DNA from: Streptomyces sp. CA-210063
Lineage (GTDB): Bacteria > Actinomycetota > Actinomycetes > Streptomycetales > Streptomycetaceae
Assembly: GCF_024612015.1 (NCBI RefSeq)
Contig: NZ_CP102512.1
Location: 10,664,001 to 10,728,000, forward strand
DNA: 64,000 nucleotides
Direction of reading: 5' to 3'
Each line of letters begins with the position of its first letter. Within the stretch, counting starts at the first letter, position 1. Made by a program: the position numbers and the translations under genes. Below are positions 24,243 through 33,091 of the stretch, piece by piece. The notes beneath the pieces were generated by a model. It did no database searches. It was not told where the DNA came from and saw nothing but the letters and a program-made list of their open reading frames with translations.

Positions 24243-25574
24243 ATGCTGAGCAAGCGATCCGCTGCGCCCCCTCCGCTCGGTGGCCCCGGCCCCGACGCCC
24301 GCCGCTACGAGAACAAGCTGCTCGTCATCCTTTTCCTGGGCTTCGGCCTCGTCTTCTTCGACCGGCAGGCACTTCTCTTCCTCGTCCCCTTCATCAGCAA
24401 GGACATCCCCCTCTCGAACACCGCCCTGGGCACGCTCTCCGGAGTCCTCGCGCTGACCTGGGCCCTGTCCGGAATGATCTCCGGTCGCCTGTCCGACCGG
24501 CTCGGCCGTCGCAAGCCCGTGATCATCATCGCGGTGGTGCTGTTCTCCTGCTTCTCGGCGTCGAGCGGACTGGTCGCCGGATTCGGCGCACTGCTGGCGG
24601 CCCGAGCGCTGATGGGTTTCGCGGAAGGTGCCGTACTGCCGGTGTCGCAGTCTCTGATGGTGGAGGCATCCCAGGAGCACCGGCGCGGCCTGAACATGGG
24701 TCTGCTACAGGGCTCATCGGCCGGACTGCTGGGCGGCATCCTCTGCCCGCTCGCGGTGGTGTGGATCGCCACGCAGTACAGCTGGCGACTGGCGTTCGTC
24801 ATCACCATCGTCCCGGGGCTGCTGATCGCCCTGTGGATCTGGCGGTCGGTACGGGAGGAACCGCCGGGTGGCCGTGCGATGACGGAGCCCGCGGCGGAAT
24901 CCGTGGATGCCGTGGCCAAGCCGAGCATCGGCAGCATCCTCCGGCAGCGCAACATCATCCTCTGCGTGCTGATCGCCTGCGCGTACATGACCTGGTTCTT
25001 CGTCATCATCACGTTCGCGCCCGTCTACATGACCTCGGTCAAGGGCTTCTCACCCGCGACGATGAGCGGCGTCGTGACCTGCCTCGGGGTGGCGTGGGTC
25101 GTGTGGGGCTTCGTCACACCGGGGATCTCGGACCGGTTCGGCCGCAAGAACACGCTGATCGTCTTCACGGTGATGGCCGCGCTCTGCCCCCTGGCCGTGG
25201 TGTATGTGAGCAGTCCTCTGGTGCTCGGCGCAGTGGTCGTGCTCACGTACACGGGTCTCGGCTGCTTCACCCTGTTCATGGCGACCATCCCCGCGGAGAC
25301 CGTCCCCCGTGGCGCGCTGGCGACCGCCCTGGGCTTGGTCATGGGTATCGGGGAGCTGGCCGGCGGTTTCCTCGCTCCGGTGATCGCCGGGTGGGCCTCC
25401 GACAACTGGGGGCTTGAGACGGCCATGTACATCTCAGCGGCGGGTGCCGGGCTGGTCGTCCTGCTCGCGCTCGGGCTGAAGGAGACGGCTCCCGCCGTCC
25501 TGCGCAGGAAGAACGCGGCGGCGGTCCGCGCCGGCGCTGCGGAGCGAACCACGAGCGAAGCCGCCGTGTCCTGA
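24243..25574 (+). CDS. MFS transporter, aromatic acid/proton symporter type
   Basis: A major facilitator of 443 residues with about 12 hydrophobic segments. It has the loop 2-3 motif GRLSDRLGRRKP and the matching half-repeat SDRFGRKN after the central loop. FDRQALLFLVP in TM1 resembles the acidic motif of the aromatic acid:H+ symporter and anion:cation symporter branches. ATG 24243 has GAGG five to six bases upstream. Its place beside the homoprotocatechuate genes suggests uptake of 4-hydroxyphenylacetate or a precursor. A strong hairpin follows the stop. Confidence 0.88.
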   Translation: MLSKRSAAPPPLGGPGPDARRYENKLLVILFLGFGLVFFDRQALLFLVPFISKDIPLSNTALGTLSGVLALTWALSGMISGRLSDRLGRRKPVIIIAVVLFSCFSASSGLVAGFGALLAARALMGFAEGAVLPVSQSLMVEASQEHRRGLNMGLLQGSSAGLLGGILCPLAVVWIATQYSWRLAFVITIVPGLLIALWIWRSVREEPPGGRAMTEPAAESVDAVAKPSIGSILRQRNIILCVLIACAYMTWFFVIITFAPVYMTSVKGFSPATMSGVVTCLGVAWVVWGFVTPGISDRFGRKNTLIVFTVMAALCPLAVVYVSSPLVLGAVVVLTYTGLGCFTLFMATIPAETVPRGALATALGLVMGIGELAGGFLAPVIAGWASDNWGLETAMYISAAGAGLVVLLALGLKETAPAVLRRKNAAAVRAGAAERTTSEAAVS

Positions 25575-25596
25575 CCCGCCCCTGTCTGCGACTCCC

Positions 25597-25636
25597 GCGA
25601 CGGGCCAGGACCACCGAGGTGGTCCTGGCCCGTCGC
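25597..25636 (+). terminator. strong intrinsic hairpin after the MFS gene
   Basis: A perfect 19-pair stem, arms 25597-25615 and 25618-25636, lies 22 bases after the MFS stop. The perfect arms and tight loop without a U-tail are typical of Streptomyces terminators. Confidence 0.85.
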
Positions 25637-25795
25637 GTGCTGCCTCGGACCAGCCGTTCACCCGCGCGGTCCAGCCCGGTCACCCACCCCAGCTGCCAGA
25701 TCGCCCATAGGCCTGCACGGGCACCGTGGCGCCCGGCCACAGGGCCGGTCCGTCCGCCCGTGCACAGCCCTTCGTGCCCGCCTCCGCAACAGCCC

Positions 25796-25816
25796 GTGCA
25801 CGACGGTACAAGCGGG
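25796..25816. promoter_or_regulatory. candidate AraC box, GMC promoter
   Basis: GTGCACGA, five bases, CAAGC, then GGG, matching the box at 23973. It is 28 bases before the GMC start, where an activator could contact polymerase only if transcription starts close to the gene. Confidence 0.5.
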
Positions 25817-25844
25817 CGGCCCGTTGGCCTGTGACCCTCCCGTC

Positions 25845-27377
25845 ATGCGAGCAACACACACCGTTTACGACCACATCGTGGTGGGCGCCGGCTCCGGCGG
25901 CTGTGCCCTCACCCGCAGACTCGTGGACGCCGGCCGGACCGTTCTGCTGATCGAGGTGGGCGACCGGGACGACAACCCGGCCATCCACGACCCCGGGCGC
26001 CTGTGGGAGCTGTGGAACTCCCCGCAGGACCACGCGTACACCACCGAACGCCAACGGCACGCCTCCGGAACCCAGGTGTTCTGGCCGCGCGGCAAGGTCC
26101 TCGGTGGCTCCAGCGCCCTGAACGGCATGATCTACGTCCGCGGCAACCGGGCCGACTACGACAGCTGGGCCTACCAGGGAGCGACCGGTTGGTCGTACGA
26201 CGAGGTGCTGCCGTACTTCAAACGCTCGGAGGACTTCGAGGACGGCGCGTCGTACTACCACGGGGCCGGCGGTCCCCTGCCCGTCAGCCGGAACCACTCC
26301 CCGAACCCGGTGACCACCGCCTTCGTGGAGGCCTGCCAGGACTACGGGATCGCGTACAACGACGACTGCAACGGCCAGGACCAGCTCGGCGTGAACCTGC
26401 TGCACCGCAACATCCGCGACGGCAGGCGCGTCAGCGCGTGGACCGCCTTCGTGGAGCCGGTGCTCGACAGTGAGTTGCTGACCGTGATGACCGGCACGGC
26501 GGTCACGCGTGTCCTGGTGGCCGACGGCCGGGCGCGGGGCGTCGAGCTGCTGCGCGAAGGCCGTACGACGGAGATCCGCTGCGAAGCGGACGTGATCCTG
26601 TCCGGCGGCACCATCGGATCGGCCCAGCTGCTCCTGCGCAGCGGTGTCGGGCCGGCGGACGAGCTGCGGACACTCGGGATCGGGGTGACCGCTGATCTGC
26701 CGGGAGTGGGCGCGAACCTGCACGACCACACCCTCGCTCCGGTGGTGTGGGAGTCGGCCCGGCCGGTGCCACAGGGCACGGCCAACAAACTGGAGGCCCA
26801 CTACTTCGCCAAGTCCGACCCGGCGCTGTCCGTGCCGGACCTGCAGCCGCTGATGTCTCACCTGCCACTGCCGGTGCCCGACCTGAACGTGCCGGAAGAA
26901 GGCCACGGCTTCTCGGTCCTCGCCGGGACGATCCGTCCGCTCAGCCGGGGCCGCCTGTGGCTGCGCTCGGCCGACCCCACCCAGGCTCCTGCCCTGGACC
27001 CTGCCTACTTCTCCGAGCCGTCGGACCTCGCGGCCATGGTGCGGGCCGTCCAGCAGGTGCGGGAGATCGGCGAGGAGAAGTCGCTGGGCGACTGGCGGGC
27101 CCGCGAGGTCGCACCCGGACCGTATGTGCGTACGGACGCGGAGGTGGCCGCGTACATCAAGCGGACCCTCCTCAGCTATCACCACCAGGTGGGCACCTGC
27201 CGTATGGGCATCGACCGGATGGCGGTCGTCGATCCGCAGCTGCGCGTCCACGGCGTGGCCGGGCTGCGCGTCGCGGACGCCTCCGTCATGCCCTCCGTCA
27301 CCTCCGGCAACACCCACGCACCTGCCGTCATGATCGGCGAGCGCTGCGCCGACTTCATCCTGGGAGCACAGCTGTGA
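25845..27377 (+). CDS. GMC family FAD-dependent alcohol oxidoreductase
   Basis: A glucose-methanol-choline oxidoreductase of 510 residues. It has the dinucleotide motif VVGAGSGGCAL, the GMC signatures GGSSALNGMIYVRGN and SGGTIGSAQLLLRSGVGP, the catalytic His region YHHQVGTCRMG, and NTHAPAVMIGERCAD at the end. ATG 25845 fits the family N terminus, though no strong Shine-Dalgarno is present. It overlaps the aldehyde dehydrogenase by four bases. The pair should oxidise an alcohol to an acid. Beside the homoprotocatechuate genes, a phenolic alcohol such as tyrosol is a reasonable guess; choline is the alternative from annotation habit. Confidence 0.9.
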   Translation: MRATHTVYDHIVVGAGSGGCALTRRLVDAGRTVLLIEVGDRDDNPAIHDPGRLWELWNSPQDHAYTTERQRHASGTQVFWPRGKVLGGSSALNGMIYVRGNRADYDSWAYQGATGWSYDEVLPYFKRSEDFEDGASYYHGAGGPLPVSRNHSPNPVTTAFVEACQDYGIAYNDDCNGQDQLGVNLLHRNIRDGRRVSAWTAFVEPVLDSELLTVMTGTAVTRVLVADGRARGVELLREGRTTEIRCEADVILSGGTIGSAQLLLRSGVGPADELRTLGIGVTADLPGVGANLHDHTLAPVVWESARPVPQGTANKLEAHYFAKSDPALSVPDLQPLMSHLPLPVPDLNVPEEGHGFSVLAGTIRPLSRGRLWLRSADPTQAPALDPAYFSEPSDLAAMVRAVQQVREIGEEKSLGDWRAREVAPGPYVRTDAEVAAYIKRTLLSYHHQVGTCRMGIDRMAVVDPQLRVHGVAGLRVADASVMPSVTSGNTHAPAVMIGERCADFILGAQL

Positions 27378-28810
27378 CCAATACCCTTTTCATCGGTGGC
27401 GAGTGGCAAGCCGCGGCCTCCGGAGCGGAGTTCGAGACCCTGGACCCGGCGACGGGGCAGCCCCACGCCCAGGTGTCCCTGGCTGGGGCCGTGGACGCCG
27501 ACGCGGCCGTACGGGCCGCCCGCGCCGCCTTCGAGAGCCCGGAGTGGGCGGGACTCACCCCGGCCGCCCGCGCCCGGATCCTGTGGCGCGTCGGCGACCT
27601 CATCGAGGAACACGCCGAGGAACTGGCCGAGTTGGAGACGCGCGACCAGGGCCAGCCGCTCGGCGTCTCCACAGCGGTCAGCGTCGCCGCGGCTGCCGAG
27701 CACTTCCGCCACTACGCCGGCTGGGTCACCAAGATCTACGGCGAGACGGCGCCGCTGTCCATCCCCGGCGTGCTGCAGTACACCAAGCGCGAGCCGGTGG
27801 GAGTGTGCGCGCTGATCACCCCGTGGAACTTCCCGCTCATGATCGCGAGTTGGAAGATCGCACCGGCCCTCGCCTGCGGGAACACCGTGATCGTCAAACC
27901 CGCGGAACAGACCCCGATGACCACGGTGCGGCTCGTCGAGTTGTGCCGGGCCGCCGGTGTGCCGGACGGCGCCATCAACCTGCTGACCGGTGGTCCCGAG
28001 GCCGGCCGCGCACTCGTCGAACACCCCGGCGTGGACAAGGTCTCCTTCACCGGTTCGACCGAGACCGGCAGGGACATCGTCCGGGCTTCCGCGGGCAACC
28101 TCAAGCGTGTCTCGCTCGAACTCGGCGGCAAGGCACCGAGCCTCGTACTGCCCGGCGCCGACCTGGACGCGGCTGTGACGGGCTGTCTTCAGGGCGCGCT
28201 CCTCAACAGCGGCCAGGTGTGCGCCGCCTACACAAGGTTCCTCGTCCACCGCTCCCTCGCCGACGAGTTCGCCGAACGCTGCGCCAAGGCCGTCAGCGGG
28301 ATGCGTCTCGGCCCGGGCAACGCACCCGACACCGAACTCGGCCCCCTGGTCACCGGCGAACACCGTGACCACGTCCACGCACTGGTGCGCAGCGGGCTCC
28401 AGGAAGGCGCCCAGCTGCTCGCCGGCGGGGCCCCCGTCGACGACCTGCCGGGCTTCTTCTACCAGCCGACCGTGTTCACGGGTGTACGGGACGACATGCG
28501 CATCGCCCGCGAGGAGATCTTCGGCCCGGTGCTGTCCATCCTGCCGTACGACGACGAGGACGAGGCCGTCGCCCGCGCCAACGACACCGAGTACGGCCTG
28601 GCGGCGGCCGTATGGACCCGCGACGTGGGCGCGGCGCACCGCGTGGCGGGCTCCATCCGGGCGGGCACGGTGTTCATCAACATGCCCAACCCCGTGGACG
28701 CCTCCGCCCCCTGGGGCGGGTTCAAGGCCAGCGGCTGGGGCCGGGAGATGGGCAGCGGAGCCATCGACGCGTACACGGAGGTCAAGAGCGTGTGGACCTC
28801 GCTCGCCTGA
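27374..28810 (+). CDS. aldehyde dehydrogenase paired with the GMC oxidoreductase
   Basis: An ALDH-superfamily enzyme of 478 residues with N152 in PWNFPL, E249 in LELGGKAP and C283 in SGQVCAAY. The GTG start lies in a GTGA overlap with the GMC stop, so the two are translationally coupled. It should oxidise the aldehyde made by the GMC enzyme, keeping the reactive intermediate low. The C-terminal region (APWGGFKASGWGREMG) is typical of betaine/aromatic aldehyde dehydrogenases and does not decide the substrate. Confidence 0.9.
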   Translation: MTNTLFIGGEWQAAASGAEFETLDPATGQPHAQVSLAGAVDADAAVRAARAAFESPEWAGLTPAARARILWRVGDLIEEHAEELAELETRDQGQPLGVSTAVSVAAAAEHFRHYAGWVTKIYGETAPLSIPGVLQYTKREPVGVCALITPWNFPLMIASWKIAPALACGNTVIVKPAEQTPMTTVRLVELCRAAGVPDGAINLLTGGPEAGRALVEHPGVDKVSFTGSTETGRDIVRASAGNLKRVSLELGGKAPSLVLPGADLDAAVTGCLQGALLNSGQVCAAYTRFLVHRSLADEFAERCAKAVSGMRLGPGNAPDTELGPLVTGEHRDHVHALVRSGLQEGAQLLAGGAPVDDLPGFFYQPTVFTGVRDDMRIAREEIFGPVLSILPYDDEDEAVARANDTEYGLAAAVWTRDVGAAHRVAGSIRAGTVFINMPNPVDASAPWGGFKASGWGREMGSGAIDAYTEVKSVWTSLA

Positions 28811-29062
28811 GGTGCCCGCCCGTCGCGGACAGGCAGCCCCCGCGCGTTCGGACCGCACGATCCTGAGAATGATGCGCGGCCTTTCCGCCTGTCCGCCCGC
28901 CCGCCTGTCCGCCCGCCGGTCCGTCCGGACGAGGATCTCGTCGTCGCCCCGGCTCCACGATCAAACCCGCGCGGCCGTCCGGGACCCCGAAGAACCACGC
29001 AGCCGACGCCTGGTTTTCGTACAGCGACCACATGGCGTCGGTAGAGCTCAATGAGGAGTGTC

Positions 29063-30583
29063 GTGACCACAGAACCGATTCCCGACATCGCCACCGTGGG
29101 GGGCGTCGTGCGCGGCCGCCACGAGGACGGTCTCGCGGTCTTCCGGGGCATCCCGTTCGCCGAACCCCCGGTGGGGAGCTTGCGTTTCGCCGCACCGCGG
29201 CCGGTGCGCCGATGGGAGGGCACGCGCGAGACGTTCGTGTTCGGTCCCCCGCCACCGCAGGAGCCGTTGAGCCCCGCCATACCCGCTCCCACGCCCGGAG
29301 GAGAGGACTGGCTCACCGTCAATGTCTGGACACCGGATCCGGACCCGGCGACGAAGCGCCCGGTGATGGTGTGGATCTACGGCGGGGCCTACAAGTTCGG
29401 TTCCGTCGACGACCCCGCCTACGATCCCAGCCGGCTGGCCCGTGACGGGAATCTCGTCGTGGTGACCTTCAACCACCGAGTCGGCATGGAGGGGTTCGCC
29501 CGCATCGAGGGGGCGCCGGCGAACCGCGGACTGCTCGACCAGGTCGCGGCCCTGACATGGGTGCGGGAGAACATCACCGCCTTCGGCGGCGACCCCGGTC
29601 AGGTCACCGTGTTCGGCGAATCAGCCGGCGCCGGGTCCGTCGCCGCTCTGCTGGCGATGCCGAGCGCGCGAGGCCTGTTCCGGCGTGCCATCGCACAGAG
29701 CGTGTGCGGCACCTTCTTCTCCGACGAGCTGGCCACCGACATCGCCACCGCCCTGGCGGGCGAGCTCGGGCTGCGGCCCACGGTGAGCGACCTCTCGGCG
29801 GTGGATCCGCACAAACTCCCAGGGGCGGGGGCCGCCCTCGGCGCCCGGATGAGTCAGTACGCGGACCGCTGGGGACCGATCGCCCACACGCTGACGGCCT
29901 ACTCCCCCGTGGTCGACGGAGAGGTCCTGCCAACCGCACCGTGGCAGGCGCTCGCCGACGGCGCCGCACGCCAGGTGAAGCTGATCGTCGGGCACACCCG
30001 GGACGAGTACCGGCTGTTCATGGCACTGGGCGGGCTCCTCGGCCAGGTCGGCGAGGAAATGGCGGGCGCAGCGCTGCATACGTTCGGGCCGGGCGCGGAC
30101 CCCGGGCCCGCCTACCGCACCGCCTTCCCCGATGCTCCGGCGGAGCGCCTCTTCGAGCTCGTCCAGTCCGACTGGCTGTTTCGCATGCCCTCACTGCACC
30201 TCGCGGAAGCCCAGGTGGCGGGAGGCGGCCGGGTCCACCTCTACGAACTCACCTGGGCCGCACCGGCGAGCGGCGGTGCCCTGGGCGCCTGCCACGCGCT
30301 GGACATCCCGCTCGTGTTCGGTACGTTCGGCGGCCTCGGCGGAGAACTGATCGGCCCCGCGCACCTCGACGAGGCCGATGCCCTGTCCGGTCTGGTCCGC
30401 ACGGCCTGGACCTCCTTCGCGGCCACCGGCGATCCGGGCTGGCCCGCCTACGACACCGAGCACCGCCCGACGCACATCCTCGACACCAAGCCGATGACCA
30501 CCACCTACCCGGCGGATGCCTCGCGCCGCCTCTGGCAGGACCACGTGTTCAACGCGCTTCCACTGATCACCTCACAACCCTGA
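29063..30583 (+). CDS. type-B carboxylesterase
   Basis: A carboxylesterase/para-nitrobenzyl esterase of about 506 residues. It has FRGIPFAEPPVGSLRF, the oxyanion loop IYGGAYKFG, FNHRVGMEGF, the nucleophile S187 in FGESAGAGSV and a catalytic His region at ACHALDIPLVFGTF. An in-frame ATG lies at 29051, but its own bases with the next few form GAGGAG, a good ribosome site for GTG 29063. I therefore prefer the GTG. No signal peptide is evident, so it is probably cytoplasmic. It may release phenolic or alkyl alcohols for the neighbouring oxidation genes. Confidence 0.9.
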   Translation: MTTEPIPDIATVGGVVRGRHEDGLAVFRGIPFAEPPVGSLRFAAPRPVRRWEGTRETFVFGPPPPQEPLSPAIPAPTPGGEDWLTVNVWTPDPDPATKRPVMVWIYGGAYKFGSVDDPAYDPSRLARDGNLVVVTFNHRVGMEGFARIEGAPANRGLLDQVAALTWVRENITAFGGDPGQVTVFGESAGAGSVAALLAMPSARGLFRRAIAQSVCGTFFSDELATDIATALAGELGLRPTVSDLSAVDPHKLPGAGAALGARMSQYADRWGPIAHTLTAYSPVVDGEVLPTAPWQALADGAARQVKLIVGHTRDEYRLFMALGGLLGQVGEEMAGAALHTFGPGADPGPAYRTAFPDAPAERLFELVQSDWLFRMPSLHLAEAQVAGGGRVHLYELTWAAPASGGALGACHALDIPLVFGTFGGLGGELIGPAHLDEADALSGLVRTAWTSFAATGDPGWPAYDTEHRPTHILDTKPMTTTYPADASRRLWQDHVFNALPLITSQP

Positions 30584-31027
30584 CTGACTCCTCCCTGCCG
30601 TCGGGCGAGGGTGGCAGCGATCGTGGATGGCCGGGAAGCCGTGTGTCTCCGGATCCAGGTGTGCCCCCGACCGACCGTGGCCGAGTGCCTGGACGGGGCG
30701 CGCCGGGACCCGGGCGGCACCCGAACGTCGTGTCGTCCCACGAGGCGAGTTCGCACGAGCAGGCTTGCCGGACGACCGGTTGAGCTACGGCCGGGAGCGG
30801 GCCGCACCACAGACGTTGTAGAGCTGAGCCACGGTACGTGGACCCTCCGCCTGCCTCGCGGTCACCGGTGCCTGCGACCTGGCAGCAGTATGGGGAGTCG
30901 CCGACCATGACCAGCTGGGCCGTGACCGCGTTGAGCGGCGAAGGCCCTGCTGGGCACTGAGAACACACCTGAGGCGCCGCCGCCTCGTCAGGCGGTGACT
31001 CGTAGATCGCCTGCCTCCGTCCTGGCG
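30584..31027. other. gene-free stretch
   Basis: Short open frames show some Streptomyces-like codon use (for example around 30660-30900, plus strand), suggesting an old decayed gene. I cannot assign a family. The regulatory dyad at 31028 begins right after it. Confidence 0.4.
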
Positions 31028-31068
31028 CCATGGCGTGATCCCGTCGAAAGTTGTCATTCATGCCATGG
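31028..31068. promoter_or_regulatory. large dyad before the MDR gene, copy of the GlxA-regulator dyad
   Basis: CCATGGCGTG, 21 bases, then CATGCCATGG. The same 41 bases occur in inverted orientation at 39565-39605 with 39 of 41 identical, including the spacer. It ends 33 bases before the MDR start. On the minus strand its last bases form an ATG in the same context as the GlxA-type regulator start, followed by unrelated sequence. Confidence 0.75.
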
Positions 31069-31101
31069 CGTCTAGGAGTGACGGGCCGCGACGCTGGACG
31101 C

Positions 31102-32085
31102 ATGACGAATTCCAGTACCGCCACCATGCGCGCCATCCGCCAGGACACCCACGGTTCCCCCGAGGTGCTCAAGGAAGTCGAACTTCCCAGGCCCGAGCCG
31201 GGGCTGAGTGAGATCCTGATCGCCGTCCGCGCGGCCGGCGTCAACCCGACCGACTGGTGGAACCGCGCCCAGCCCATGACCGCCACCGGCCTGCCCCTGA
31301 TCCTGGGCTGGGACGTCTCCGGAGTCGTCGAGGCCGTCGGCATCGGTGTCACCCTGTTCAAGCCGGGCGACGAGGTCTTCGGCATGCTGCCCTACCCCCA
31401 CGGGGTCGGCTCCCACGCCGAGTACGTGACCGGGCCGGCCCGCGCCTTCGTCCACAAGCCCTCCGGTATAGACCACGTGCAGGCCGGCGCGCTCCCGCTC
31501 GCGGCCCTGACCGCCTACCAGGCACTCGTCGACACCGCCGATGTCCAGTCCGGGCAGCGCGTCTTCATCCACGCGGCCGCCGGCGGCGTCGGCCATCTCG
31601 CCGTCCAGATCGCCAAGTCCCGCGGCGCGTACGTCATCGGGACGGCCAGTGCCGCCAAGCACGACTTCCTGCGTTCCCTGGGAGTGGACGAGGCCATCGA
31701 CTACCACACGGTCGACTTCACCGAGGCCGTCAAGGACGTCGACGTGGTCCTCGACTCGGTCTCCTTGGACACCGCCGCCCGCGCCCGCTCCCTCGCCGTC
31801 CTGCGCCCGGGCGGCACCCTCGTCTCGATCCTTCCGGTGGCACCGGTCGGCCCCGACGAGATGGCCGACTTCGCCGAGCGGGGTGTCCGCTTCGAGAGTC
31901 TCCTCGTCGAGGCCGACCGCGCAGGCATGCAAGCCATCGCCGACCTCGTCGAGACCGGCGCCCTGCGCGTCCACATCGAGGCCACCTTCCCGCTCGCCGA
32001 GGCCGCCAGGGCTCACGCCTTGGGGGAGACCGGCCGTACCACCGGCAAGATCGTGCTGACTGTGGAGGGGGCAGGGAAGGCGTAG
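31102..32085 (+). CDS. MDR NADPH:quinone oxidoreductase-type reductase
   Basis: A zinc-free MDR of 327 residues. It shows LPRPEPGLSEILIAVRAAGV, LGWDVSGVVEAVG, the cofactor loop HAAAGGVGHLAVQIAKSRGA and DVVLDSVSLDT. ATG 31102 is chosen by family length; ATG 31126 is the alternative. The dyad just upstream is shared with the GlxA/AraC-type regulator at 39602, which is therefore the best candidate regulator although it lies 8 kb away. It probably reduces quinones or enones. Confidence 0.88.
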   Translation: MTNSSTATMRAIRQDTHGSPEVLKEVELPRPEPGLSEILIAVRAAGVNPTDWWNRAQPMTATGLPLILGWDVSGVVEAVGIGVTLFKPGDEVFGMLPYPHGVGSHAEYVTGPARAFVHKPSGIDHVQAGALPLAALTAYQALVDTADVQSGQRVFIHAAAGGVGHLAVQIAKSRGAYVIGTASAAKHDFLRSLGVDEAIDYHTVDFTEAVKDVDVVLDSVSLDTAARARSLAVLRPGGTLVSILPVAPVGPDEMADFAERGVRFESLLVEADRAGMQAIADLVETGALRVHIEATFPLAEAARAHALGETGRTTGKIVLTVEGAGKA

Positions 32086-32092
32086 AGGGGTC

Positions 32093-32126
32093 GACCATGT
32101 CCCACCCACGACCATGTCCCACCCAC
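32093..32126 (+). repeat. 17-base perfect tandem duplication
   Basis: GACCATGTCCCACCCAC occurs twice head to tail, immediately after the MDR stop. It is a simple slippage or repair product with no evident function. Confidence 0.9.
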
Positions 32127-32359
32127 CTCTGCCGGGCGTCGACTTGCTCGGCGGACAGGTGCGGACCTGGGGCCTCGCCCCGGCCGGAGCCCGGGGCGGC
32201 TCGGCCGACTGCTTCGGTTGGCGCTTCGTAAGCAGTGTCACTGAGGTTGCGTCTCCCAGGTGGGCCACTTGTCACCTTCTCAGCGGTGAACGGCCGAGCT
32301 TGTGGACTCGGCCGTTCACGACCTTGTCGCGCTCCCGTCTACCCCCTGCGACGGGACGG

Positions 32360-32740
32360 TCACGGGTCGCTGCTCCCCACGGTCCGGCCTGTTCGGGCTG
32401 GTGCGGGGACAGGTGTGGTGACGAACACCCACGCCGAGCATGCACGGTTGCGCACGTTGACCCCGGCGACGACATCGGCGGACCCAACGAGGCTGCACCG
32501 ACTACAGAAGCGATCCCGGGTGGGCCGGTTGGCCCGCTCGGTGTGCCCGCGTCGCGGGCAGCGCTGCGAGGTGTAAGCCGGATCCATTTCCAGGAACGGC
32601 ACCCCGGCCCGGCGGGCCTTGTAGGCGAGGTGCTGTCCGAGCTGGAGCTGCTGCGGGAGCAGGGCCAGGCCGGGCCCTCGTTCTGGCGTCGGCCACGACC
32701 ACCGCAAGCGGCTGCCGGACGCGATCGGCAACCCCCGCCG
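32360..32740 (-). mobile_element. IS200/IS605 TnpB (OrfB) remnant
   Basis: The minus strand encodes LAYKARRAGVPFLEMDPAYT, SQRCPRRGHTERANRPTRDR and VVAGVNVRNRA, the zinc-finger and last catalytic part of TnpB. One zinc cysteine is lost (CPRRGH for CPxCGH). Frameshifts separate this from more N-terminal traces near 32700. No TnpA or end hairpins were found, so the element is dead. Confidence 0.85.
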
Positions 32741-33057
32741 GGACGCCCCTCTCGCCCACCGCCGTCAGGCCGCCAGGGAAGGGCATGGCGCCGCGAAGAA
32801 CAGGAAGCCGCGGCACACGAAGCCCGGCCGCCCGTCTGCACGGCCTGCGGGCGCAAGTTCAGCGACGACCGATTTTGCACGGCGTCCGGATCGCTTCCCT
32901 CGGTTCTCCTCGTGGGCGGCGGGGTGCGGCGCGGGACGTGTACGGGGTCGACGGCCGTGGGTGCGAGTGCGCAGCGGTCAGGGGTGTGCACGGCTGAAGC
33001 AGGTGCGGGGATGTCGGCGATCGCGATCAGGGTGTCCCGAGCAGACCTCCATGGCAG
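32741..33057. other. degraded sequence before the SDR promoter
   Basis: No intact gene. A plus-strand peptide PPVCTACGRKFSDDRF near 32828-32880 looks like a piece of a zinc-ribbon protein, with nothing family-like on either side. It is probably a remnant of unknown origin. Confidence 0.4.
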
Positions 33058-33067
33058 TATGATCGTA
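33058..33067. promoter_or_regulatory. TAYG-NN-CRTA palindrome before the SDR
   Basis: TATGATCGTA lies 25 bases before the SDR start. The 13 bases around it (GTATGATCGTAAT) recur on the minus strand before the amidase at about 44390. Confidence 0.65.
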
Positions 33068-33091
33068 ATATAAAAGCTTCGGGAGGTAGTC

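Noticed and set aside
28880..28965. Short-period CCGCC/TGTCCG repetitive stretch
   Set aside because: Imperfect low-complexity G+C-rich sequence after the aldehyde dehydrogenase; spacing is too irregular for a CRISPR array or functional tandem repeat.
32360..32740. TnpB as an active RNA-guided nuclease
   Set aside because: One zinc-finger cysteine is replaced, the frame is broken, and the N-terminal part and the element ends with the guide RNA region are absent.
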